From Anaerolineales bacterium UBA1429 (GTDB lineage: Bacteria > Chloroflexota > Anaerolineae > UBA1429): a stretch of 19,016 nucleotides of DNA. The position numbers were made by a program, and so were the translations under genes. Location: assembly GCA_002329325.1 (NCBI GenBank), contig DCTX01000031.1:15263-34278 (forward strand), read 5' to 3'. The notes beneath the pieces were generated by a model. The model had not been told where the DNA came from, did not search any database, and worked only from the letters and a program-made list of their open reading frames with translations. Below are positions 1 to 4,568 of the stretch, in pieces. Position 1 is the first letter of the stretch, and every line of letters starts with the position of its first letter.

Positions 1-840
1 GCCCAGGCCCGCGCCGCGCTGGCGCCCCACCGCATCGATCTCATCCACAAAGACGATGCAGGGGCTGTTGCGCTTGGCTTGATCGAACAGGTCGCGGACG
101 CGACTGGCACCCACGCCCACGAACATCTCCACGAACTCGGAGCCGCTGATGGAGAAAAAGGGCACGCCCGCCTCGCCGGCGACGGCCCGCGCCATCAGGG
201 TCTTGCCGGTGCCGGGATGCCCCACCAACAGCACGCCCTTGGGGATGCGCGCGCCCAGGGCCGTAAAGCGCTCCGGATCGCGCAGGAACTCGACGATCTC
301 CTCAAGCTCCTGCTTGGCCTCGTCGACCCCGGCCACATCGTCAAAGGTGACGGAGGGCCGGTCGCCCGAGAACATGCGCGCCCTGCTCTTGCTGAAGGAG
401 ATCGCCTGGTTATTGCCGCTCTGAGCCTGGCGCAGCATGAACATCAGGAACAGGAACATGAGCAGCAGCGGGATCCCCTGGATGAGGATGATCCCCCAGT
501 TGTCCCACATGCTGGGGCGCTGGGTGACCAACGCGCCGATGGCGCCGATCTGCTCGGGCGTGACGCCCAGGTTGACAAGGGTCTCGCCGATGCCCACGTC
601 GGGCTCCTTGCGCGAGGTATACGGAACGCTCCCGGAACCCTCGTTCACCTGCAGCTCGATGACGCCATCGCTGTTAAACTCCAGGCGCTCAACCTTGCCG
701 GCCTTGATGAGGCGGGCCACGTGGGCCAGATCGATCTCTTGGGTCGTCTCGGTTTGGGTGAGAAAGCTTGAAAAGAGAGCTATGCTCGCCACAAGGATCA
801 GCAAGTAGATAAAGGCATTCTTGGGCCAGGCGGGTTTCAT
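1..840 (-). CDS. ftsH: FtsH ATP-dependent zinc metalloprotease, N-terminal 280 residues (runs off the left edge)
   Basis: Membrane-anchored AAA+ protease that unfolds and degrades misfolded membrane proteins and some regulators, working as a hexamer at the inner membrane. In the 280 visible residues there is an N-terminal membrane segment (about 10-27), an extracytoplasmic domain, a second membrane segment (about 116-136), then the start of the AAA+ domain: the conserved FDDVAGVDEAKQELEEIVEFL block (about 166-186), Walker A GHPGTGKT (207-214), FVEMFVGVGASRVRDLF pore region (about 236-252) and Walker B CIVFVDEIDA (261-270). The SRH, zinc-binding HEXXH and protease domain lie outside the window. 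The ATG at 840 is preceded by GGAGGAA about 10 nt upstream. Walker A has His where most FtsH proteins have Pro (GPPGTGKT), a tolerated position. Identification is firm. Confidence 0.97.
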   Translation of the reverse strand, partial: MKPAWPKNAFIYLLILVASIALFSSFLTQTETTQEIDLAHVARLIKAGKVERLEFNSDGVIELQVNEGSGSVPYTSRKEPDVGIGETLVNLGVTPEQIGAIGALVTQRPSMWDNWGIILIQGIPLLLMFLFLMFMLRQAQSGNNQAISFSKSRARMFSGDRPSVTFDDVAGVDEAKQELEEIVEFLRDPERFTALGARIPKGVLLVGHPGTGKTLMARAVAGEAGVPFFSISGSEFVEMFVGVGASRVRDLFDQAKRNSPCIVFVDEIDAVGRQRGAGLG

Positions 841-908
841 TGGATTGTTATTCCTCCACAATGAGTGGCCGTATCAGCGCCTGAGCGCCGCATCTGTACG
901 TACTATTG

Positions 909-936
909 ACTATAACATATTCTACCATAGAGTCAT
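909..936 (-). promoter_or_regulatory. Probable sigma-70 promoter of ftsH
   Basis: On the minus strand, ATGACT (931-936) is separated by 16 bp from TATAGT (909-914), and the -10 is preceded by TG one base upstream (extended -10 form). It lies 69 bp upstream of the ftsH start. The -35 matches only partly, so the call rests mainly on the extended -10 and position. Confidence 0.5.
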
Positions 937-957
937 CGAATCGAGAAAACGCCCATA

Positions 958-993
958 GGGAACCGGCTCTGGGCTCAGCCCAAGAGGGTTCCC
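958..993 (-). terminator. Hairpin over the 3' end of the PAP2 gene, possible terminator
   Basis: GGGAACC (958-964) pairs with GGTTCCC (987-993), CTCT (967-970) with AGAG (983-986) and GGGC (971-974) with GCCC (978-981), leaving a three-base loop that is the PAP2 stop codon. No uninterrupted T-run follows directly on the minus strand, though a TTTT lies a few bases on. It could terminate, or protect the 3' end of, the PAP2 transcript before the ftsH promoter. Confidence 0.45.
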
Positions 994-1544
994 GGCCGCA
1001 GCAGGTAGATCAGCACGGCGGCCAGGATGCCCAGCAGCGCCCCGGCCAGCACGTCTCCCACAAAGTGAGCGGCGGTGGCCACCCGCCCCCAACAGACCAG
1101 GGCCGCGCCGGCGACCAGCGGGAGCCAGGAGCCGGGGAACAGGAGGGCTGCCCCCGTCGCCAGGGCGCTCATGCGTGCGGCGTGGCCCGACGGGAACGAA
1201 TAGGCGTCGTAATGGGCCCAGATGGCGCTGCTCTGGTATTGGGCGTCCTCCGGTCGGGGGCGGCGCACGGCGTACTTGACGGGCGCCACGGCTGCCCCTG
1301 CCATCAGCGCGCTCAGGGCGATCTGGATCGTGGCGCTGCGCAGGGCGGGCGCCACCAGCAGGGCGCCGACGGCCACGCCGAGCCAGACGATGCCATCGCC
1401 GGCGCGGGCGGCCAGCCGGGCGATCAGGCGCAGGGTGCGCGAGGCCCTGGCCTGACGGACCACCCATGCCGAAAGGCGGCTGTCCATGGTGACCAGGGCA
1501 GGGCCGGCCGGGGCGGAAGGTTCAGGTCTGTGTGGCGAGGACAC
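975..1544 (-). CDS. PAP2-family membrane phosphatase
   Basis: A 189-residue type-2 phosphatidic acid phosphatase-like protein. The family removes phosphate from lipid phosphates such as phosphatidate, undecaprenyl diphosphate or phosphatidylglycerol phosphate; the substrate cannot be read here. The three-part PAP2 signature is complete: KYAVRRPRP (C1), SFPSGHA (C2) and RVATAAHFVGDV (C3, with the catalytic His), spread among four or five hydrophobic segments. The start at 1544 overlaps the 3' end of the upstream nucleotidyltransferase by 23 bp; a later ATG at 1487 would give a shorter N-terminus and avoid the overlap. Its stop codon lies in the loop of a hairpin. Co-transcription with a nucleotidyltransferase suggests a lipid or envelope-precursor role, but this is inference. 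Confidence 0.85.
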   Translation of the reverse strand: MSSPHRPEPSAPAGPALVTMDSRLSAWVVRQARASRTLRLIARLAARAGDGIVWLGVAVGALLVAPALRSATIQIALSALMAGAAVAPVKYAVRRPRPEDAQYQSSAIWAHYDAYSFPSGHAARMSALATGAALLFPGSWLPLVAGAALVCWGRVATAAHFVGDVLAGALLGILAAVLIYLLRPGTLLG

Positions 1545-2298
1545 GGCGCACCAGCTCCAGGTGTTGCGGCTTGTCTATATCCATGGCCAGCTCGGCAAAG
1601 GGCGAGATGATGCCGCGGCAATAGGCGCCCAGCAGGCGTTGGGCCCGCTTCTCCAGGTCAGAGATGTGCAATCTCCCCAGGATCATGCGCAGCGGGATGC
1701 CGGCGCCCATCAGGCGGGCCAGGCGCCAGGCGCTCTTGCGGCGGGCGCTCAGCCCGGCGAAGAGATCGGCGTTGGCGTAAAAGACAGAGGGGCGCAGGTA
1801 GAACAGGTCGCCGCCGGCAAAGTCGCCCTCCACCAGGCGGCGGAAGGTGCGCCCCGAGCCAGGGAAGCGCGCCTCCATCACCTGGCGCTCCACGATGGGG
1901 TAGCCCACGTCCACCTGCTCCTGCTCGCAGCGTGTCACCAGGTCAAGGATGGCCTGGGGGGTGAGCAGAGGGATATCTGCCGAGGCGACCAACAGCGGCT
2001 CGCTGGTCTGCAGGGCCTCCAGCGCCGCCACCAGGTTGGCGACCATGCTCCCCTGATTGGGCAGCTGCAGCGGCCGCGGGGAGACATCCTCCAGGGAGAG
2101 CTCCTCCGGGGCGATCCCCGCCACGGCCAGGCGCGCGACGCAGCCAGAGGCGCGCAGCGCGTCGATGAGATAGCGGACCATGGGCTGGCCGGCGATGGGG
2201 ATCAGCGCCTTGCACGACTGGCCGGTAGCCTCGGAGAGAGGCGTGGCTTGGGCATCATGGCCGGCCATGATGATGGCATCGTATCGTCCGATAGGCAT
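1522..2298 (-). CDS. MobA/GlmU-like NTP transferase domain protein
   Basis: A 258-residue nucleotidyltransferase of the GT-A fold that includes MobA, GlmU and sugar-phosphate cytidylyl/uridylyl transferases. Visible features are the N-terminal nucleotide-binding stretch (YDAIIMAGH followed by SCKALIPIAGQPMVRYLIDAL, Lys of CKALIP being the usual phosphate contact), and VASADIPLLTP, the counterpart of the metal-binding Asp motif. The usual LAGGxGxRM loop is altered to MAGHDAQATPL, so activity or substrate may differ from characterised members. A longer reading from 2364 exists, but it would run into the tRNA; the ATG at 2298 begins right at the fold's first strand. It overlaps the PAP2 gene by 23 bp, and the two are probably one transcript behind the tRNA. 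Confidence 0.75.
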   Translation of the reverse strand: MPIGRYDAIIMAGHDAQATPLSEATGQSCKALIPIAGQPMVRYLIDALRASGCVARLAVAGIAPEELSLEDVSPRPLQLPNQGSMVANLVAALEALQTSEPLLVASADIPLLTPQAILDLVTRCEQEQVDVGYPIVERQVMEARFPGSGRTFRRLVEGDFAGGDLFYLRPSVFYANADLFAGLSARRKSAWRLARLMGAGIPLRMILGRLHISDLEKRAQRLLGAYCRGIISPFAELAMDIDKPQHLELVRRVLATQT

Positions 2299-2355
2299 GG
2301 TCGGCCATCCTAACAGGGCATCACGGGCCCGCACGGGGTGTGTTGGCAGTCGGCA

Positions 2356-2428
2356 TGGGCCCACCTGGATTCGAACCAGGGACCGACCGGTTATGAGCCG
2401 GTTGCTCTAACCACTGAGCTATGGGCCC
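2356..2428 (-). tRNA. tRNA with CAU anticodon (probably tRNA-Ile2, else elongator tRNA-Met)
   Basis: A full cloverleaf is readable on the minus strand: acceptor arm GGGCCCA/TGGGCCC, D arm GCTCAGTGGTTAGAGC, anticodon stem ACCGG/CCGGT with loop CTCATAA (anticodon CAT at 2395-2393), and T arm CCTGG-TTCGAAT-CCAGG. The D-arm and the GGCTCATAACC anticodon arm look like bacterial tRNA-Ile2, whose C34 is modified to lysidine by TilS. An elongator Met identity is not excluded; there is no initiator C1-A72 mismatch. CCA is not encoded. Confidence 0.93.
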
Positions 2429-2451
2429 GGGTGCATGCGCCAGGCAGCGAG

Positions 2452-2480
2452 AGTCTACCATAGGCGCCCTGGAGCGTCAA
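2452..2480 (-). promoter_or_regulatory. Sigma-70 promoter of the tRNA gene
   Basis: On the minus strand TTGACG (2475-2480), 17 bp spacer, TAGACT (2452-2457). The predicted start of transcription lies about 17 bp before the tRNA 5' end at 2428, a normal arrangement for a tRNA leader. Confidence 0.75.
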
Positions 2481-2649
2481 TCGTTCGCCCGGGGCGCGTG
2501 CGCTCCCTTGCCAGGAGCGGACCCCAGGGGTCATGTTATGTATGTCTAGCGCGCCGACCGGGTGCGCGGGCCCCACTCGGCGAACACGGAGCATACATGC
2601 GCAGTTGGCCCCTACGATGAAAGAGGATCAGCAAGACATAAAAAGGTAG

Positions 2650-2670
2650 GGGCGAAGCTCGTCTTCGCCC
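2650..2670. repeat. Short perfect palindrome in a gene-free stretch
   Basis: GGGCGAAG (2650-2657), five-base loop, CTTCGCCC (2663-2670), inside the longer context GTAGGGGCGAAG...CTTCGCCCTTGTCGCCC. It resembles dispersed intergenic palindromes seen in several phyla. The 267 bp between the tRNA promoter and the thioredoxin promoter (2481-2747) hold no convincing gene; this palindrome is the only structure I can point to there. Confidence 0.5.
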
Positions 2671-2747
2671 TTGTCGCCCGTGATCTGCCGTCGGCACCTG
2701 AGCATAGAGTCGACCTTGCAGCGCCCTCCCCACTTGGTCAGGGCGAC

Positions 2748-2776
2748 TTGACAGCCCGGGGGAGATGCCGTATACT
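2748..2776 (+). promoter_or_regulatory. Strong sigma-70 promoter of the thioredoxin operon
   Basis: Perfect -35 TTGACA (2748-2753), 17 bp spacer and -10 TATACT (2771-2776). Transcription should start near 2783, inside the operator at 2781-2797, which is an arrangement expected for tight repression. Confidence 0.88.
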
Positions 2777-2780
2777 AGCC

Positions 2781-2797
2781 ATACCTTAGGGGGGTAT
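2781..2797 (+). promoter_or_regulatory. Candidate CsoR/CstR-family operator overlapping the transcription start
   Basis: ATACC (2781-2785) and GGTAT (2793-2797) form inverted half-sites around a G-tract. The reverse complement, ATACCCCCCTAAGGTAT, closely matches the TACCC-N4-GGGTA type operators bound by CsoR and CstR proteins. It begins four bases after the -10 box. A gene for a repressor of exactly this family is the fourth gene of the operon (3911-4171), so autoregulation is likely. Confidence 0.75.
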
Positions 2798-2824
2798 CCT
2801 ATCTATCGAGTGTTTGGACCGCGC

Positions 2825-2839
2825 ACCCCGGTAGGGTAC
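2825..2839 (+). promoter_or_regulatory. Second candidate CsoR-family operator in the 5' leader
   Basis: ACCCCGGTAGGGTAC; its reverse complement reads GTACCCTACCGGGGT, resembling the TACCC-TACG-GGGGTA form of CsoR operators. Its centre is about 43 bp (four helical turns) downstream of the centre of the first operator. It is less symmetrical than the first. Confidence 0.5.
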
Positions 2840-2873
2840 AATAGATCAAGTTGCCATGAGAAAGGATAGAGCA

Positions 2874-3215
2874 ATGAGTGAGCAGGTTTTCCATGTGACC
2901 GATGCCACGTACCAGCAGGATGTGATCGAGAGCGAGGTCCCCGTTCTGGTGGATTTCTGGGCGCCTTGGTGTGGCCCTTGCCGCATCATCGGCCCCGTGG
3001 TCGAGCAGCTTGCCGACGAGTACGCCGGGCGCCTCAAGGTCGCCAAGGTGAACACCGATGAGAACCGCGCCACGCCGGGCGCGTTGGGCATCCGGGGCAT
3101 CCCCACGCTGATCCTGTATTCGGGCGGCCGTGAGGTAGAGCGCGTGGTGGGCGTGCGCCCCAAAGAGGATCTGGTCTCTCGCATCGACGCCGTTCTGGCC
3201 AAGTCGCAGGCCTAA
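2874..3215 (+). CDS. trxA: Thioredoxin
   Basis: A 113-residue cytoplasmic thioredoxin, the usual family length, that reduces protein disulfides through a dithiol pair and is itself recycled by thioredoxin reductase. Residues 25-36 read LVDFWAPWCGPC with catalytic Cys33 and Cys36, and the cis-proline is Pro77 in IRGIPTL. An upstream ATG at 2856 would add six residues but has no ribosome site, whereas AAAGGA sits about 8 nt before 2874. It is the first gene behind the operator-controlled promoter, and its TAA overlaps the ATG of the next gene (TAATG at 3213-3217), suggesting translational coupling to the TGA-containing thioredoxin-like gene. Confidence 0.96.
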   Translation: MSEQVFHVTDATYQQDVIESEVPVLVDFWAPWCGPCRIIGPVVEQLADEYAGRLKVAKVNTDENRATPGALGIRGIPTLILYSGGREVERVVGVRPKEDLVSRIDAVLAKSQA

Positions 3216-3634
3216 TGGCGCGCCTGGGGCGGCTCTGGCGCGAGAACTGGATGACCCTGGTCGCGCTGGCGGCCCTGGCCGTGGCCTATCTCGTGCTGCG
3301 GACCCCGGCCTCTGACCTGGATTCGCCCGAGCAGGCGCTGGAGAGGCTACGCCAGGGCAAACCGACCGTCCTGTACTTTTTCAGCAATACTTGAGGCGCC
3401 TGCCTGTTGGCCAAGCCCGCCGTGGACGGGCTGCAAAGGGATCTGGCAGAACGCGATATCGAGCTGTTGCGCCTGGGCGTGACCAGCCGGGTGGGCAATC
3501 AGATCGCCCGGCAGTACAGCGTACGCGGCGTGCCCACTCTGTTGGTTTTCGATCCCGCCGGAGAGCCGGTGTTGCGGCAGGTGGGCAGAGTGGATGCCGA
3601 GGGAGTGCTGGCGCTGCTGGAGACGTTCGAGTAA
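3215..3634 (+). CDS. Membrane-anchored thioredoxin-like protein with in-frame TGA at the catalytic Cys: candidate selenoprotein
   Basis: Read through one in-frame TGA (3392-3394, codon 60) this is a 139-residue protein. Residues 13-29 form a single membrane segment, followed by a short linker and a thioredoxin fold. YFFSNT precedes the TGA and GACLLAKPAVDGL follows, so the TGA stands exactly where the first Cys of CxxC belongs (compare FWAPWCGPC in the preceding gene), giving Sec60-Gly-Ala-Cys63. After the TGA the frame stays open for 79 more codons and keeps the cis-Pro motif (YSVRGVPTLLVFD) and C-terminal strand and helix, as expected for selenocysteine recoding and not for an old pseudogene. 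A hairpin lies downstream of the TGA. The ATG overlaps the trxA stop. The alternative is a single recent nonsense mutation or sequencing error at TGC/TGT. No Sec machinery gene lies in the window. Confidence 0.7.
3407..3436 (+). promoter_or_regulatory. Candidate bacterial SECIS hairpin downstream of the in-frame TGA
   Basis: AGCCCG (3414-3419) and CGGGCT (3427-3432) form a perfect 6-bp stem capped by the seven-base loop CCGTGGA, which includes a GU. TTG (3407-3409) and CAA (3434-3436) can extend the helix below an internal loop. The stem begins 19 nt after the TGA, in the range where SelB-binding SECIS elements lie inside bacterial reading frames. The loop begins CC and not with the G usually favoured, so this is a candidate only. 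Confidence 0.4.
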
Positions 3635-3649
3635 AGGGAGATAGGGTAG

Positions 3650-3847
3650 ATGCCGTTTTATGAATATCACTGTCGCGCCTGTGACCACGTGTTCGACAAG
3701 TACGTCCGCTCCATCTCAAGCCGCTTTGAGGTGATCTGCCCCAATTGCGGCAGCAACGAATGCGAGAAGAGCCTCTCGCTCTTTGGCACCACGGGCGCCT
3801 CGCAGGGCACCGGTGCCTCGGCCGGCGCTTGCGCCCCCTCTGGTTGA
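3650..3847 (+). CDS. FmdB-type zinc ribbon protein
   Basis: A 65-residue protein starting MPFYEYHC, the hallmark of the FmdB/CxxC_CxxC_SSSS zinc-ribbon family (named after a putative regulator of formamide metabolism; the biochemical role is not settled). Cys8-Cys11 and Cys30-Cys33, with an extra Cys38, form the zinc-binding knuckles. The tail after about residue 46 is a low-complexity Gly/Ala/Ser/Thr stretch containing one more Cys, common in this family. GGAG lies 9 nt before the ATG. It sits 15 bp after the thioredoxin-like gene in the same operon, suggesting a thiol- or metal-linked role. Confidence 0.88.
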   Translation: MPFYEYHCRACDHVFDKYVRSISSRFEVICPNCGSNECEKSLSLFGTTGASQGTGASAGACAPSG

Positions 3848-3859
3848 GGCATTCGTTAC

Positions 3860-3878
3860 CGAGGCTAGTTCAGCCTCG
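3860..3878 (+). other. Intercistronic hairpin
   Basis: CGAGGCT (3860-3866), loop AGTTC, AGCCTCG (3872-3878) between the zinc ribbon and repressor genes. No T-run follows, so it is more likely an RNA-processing or stability element than a full terminator. Confidence 0.45.
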
Positions 3879-3910
3879 AATCGCAGATGGAATAGGATAG
3901 GGTAAGAGCG

Positions 3911-4171
3911 ATGCTATCAACAGAAGCGCGTCAGGGCTTGCTTCGGCGCTTGCGCAAGATCGAGGGCCAGGCGCGGGGCATCCAGCGGATGATTGACGAA
4001 GGGCGAGACTGCCGGGAGATCCTGGATCAACTGGCCTCCGTGCGGGCAGCTACCCGCCATGTGGGGCGCGAGCTGGCCAAGGGCTACCTCACCGGCTGTC
4101 TGAACGACACCATGTGCCTGCAGGATGATTCCGCGGTGGAAGAGCTGGTCGCTCTTTTGATGCGCGTTTAG
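3911..4171 (+). CDS. CsoR/CstR-family (DUF156) transcriptional repressor, persulfide-sensor-like ligand set
   Basis: An 86-residue all-helical repressor of the CsoR/RcnR/FrmR/CstR family, which binds operator DNA as a tetramer. The family core is clear: LLRRLRKIEGQARGIQRMI (residues 10-28) and GRDCREILDQLASVRAATRHV (31-51). Cys34 and Cys63 correspond to the two family cysteines with the usual 29-residue spacing (Cys36/Cys65 in the mycobacterial CsoR, Cys31/Cys60 in CstR). The position of the Cu(I)-binding His61 of CsoR is Tyr59 here, so a copper site of the X-H-C type is not complete; two cysteines without the His is the pattern of CstR, which senses sulfane sulfur. A third Cys69 is present. 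Being encoded with two thioredoxins and behind CsoR-type operators, it probably represses its own operon in response to thiol or sulfide stress. The sensor class is inference. Confidence 0.9.
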   Translation: MLSTEARQGLLRRLRKIEGQARGIQRMIDEGRDCREILDQLASVRAATRHVGRELAKGYLTGCLNDTMCLQDDSAVEELVALLMRV

Positions 4172-4188
4172 CCATAGGATAGGAATAG

Positions 4189-4296
4189 ATGACGATTCTC
4201 GGCGTACCGATTGACGATCTGGTCCTGCCGGCCCTGCTGGTAGGCTGGTTCCTGCTCATGTTCCTGGTGCTGCCCAAGCTGGGCGTCTCGACTTGA
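4189..4296 (+). CDS. 35-residue single-pass membrane peptide
   Basis: A short open frame 17 bp after the repressor gene with an AGGATAGGAATAG stretch before its ATG, matching the pre-start sequences of the other operon members. Residues 10-29 are strongly hydrophobic (LVLPALLVGWFLLMFLVLPK), preceded by MTILGVPIDD and ending GVST, which is a typical small membrane protein layout. It is the last gene before the terminator. I do not recognise a family; it might be a membrane partner for the anchored thioredoxin-like protein. The call rests on spacing, ribosome-site similarity and composition. Confidence 0.6.
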   Translation: MTILGVPIDDLVLPALLVGWFLLMFLVLPKLGVST

Positions 4297-4310
4297 ATGT
4301 CCCAGGCTTG

Positions 4311-4331
4311 CGATGTGAGGGGCTCACATCG
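4311..4331 (+). other. Perfect inverted repeat after the thioredoxin operon
   Basis: CGATGTGAG (4311-4319), GGG loop, CTCACATCG (4323-4331): a 9-bp perfect stem 14 bp after the small membrane peptide's stop. No T-run follows. It could be a processing hairpin or a protein-binding palindrome. The rest of 4297-4430 shows no gene. Confidence 0.5.
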
Positions 4332-4430
4332 AGAGGACGACGCCGCTCAAGATCCCGTGCGTCGCGAGGAGTGAGGCGGCCGGCGGCTCGCACCTGGGGG
4401 CCGCACACGCCCGCCTGACCCGGCACGATT

Positions 4431-4462
4431 CAGGCGCCCCAATGTGGGGGCGCCTGCTTTTT
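4431..4462 (+). terminator. Rho-independent terminator of the thioredoxin operon
   Basis: CAGGCGCCCC (4431-4440) pairs over ten base pairs with GGGGCGCCTG (4447-4456) around a six-base loop and is followed by CTTTTT. It lies just before the promoter of the LCP gene and cleanly separates the two units. Confidence 0.9.
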
Positions 4463-4497
4463 GGCGGGAACAACCGGAGCCGCAAGGGCGTCTTTCT

Positions 4498-4526
4498 TTG
4501 GTCTCGCCTGACCGTTGTGCTATACT
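4498..4526 (+). promoter_or_regulatory. Probable promoter of the LCP gene
   Basis: TTGGTC (4498-4503), 17 bp, TATACT (4521-4526). The -10 is good, the -35 matches only in the TTG. It lies 43 bp before the chosen start codon. Confidence 0.6.
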
Positions 4527-4568
4527 CTCAACGTTACGTCTGCACCATGTGCAAGGAAGACCCATTCG

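Noticed and set aside
79..771. Plus-strand open frame opposite ftsH
   Set aside because: The minus strand encodes unmistakable FtsH Walker A and B motifs; the plus frame is an antisense shadow.
906..1610. Plus-strand open frame opposite the PAP2 gene
   Set aside because: It has Gln/Gly/His-rich shadow composition; the minus frame has the complete three-part PAP2 signature.
2435..2789. Small open frames between the tRNA and thioredoxin genes on both strands
   Set aside because: None has a ribosome site, hydrophobic or domain pattern, and several cross the tRNA or thioredoxin promoters.
3215..3394. Reading the 3215-3394 segment as a short pseudogene fragment with a true stop
   Set aside because: The frame after the TGA remains open, keeps thioredoxin motifs and ends at a normal TAA with good spacing to the next gene. 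A very recent nonsense mutation cannot be excluded, but decay is not visible.
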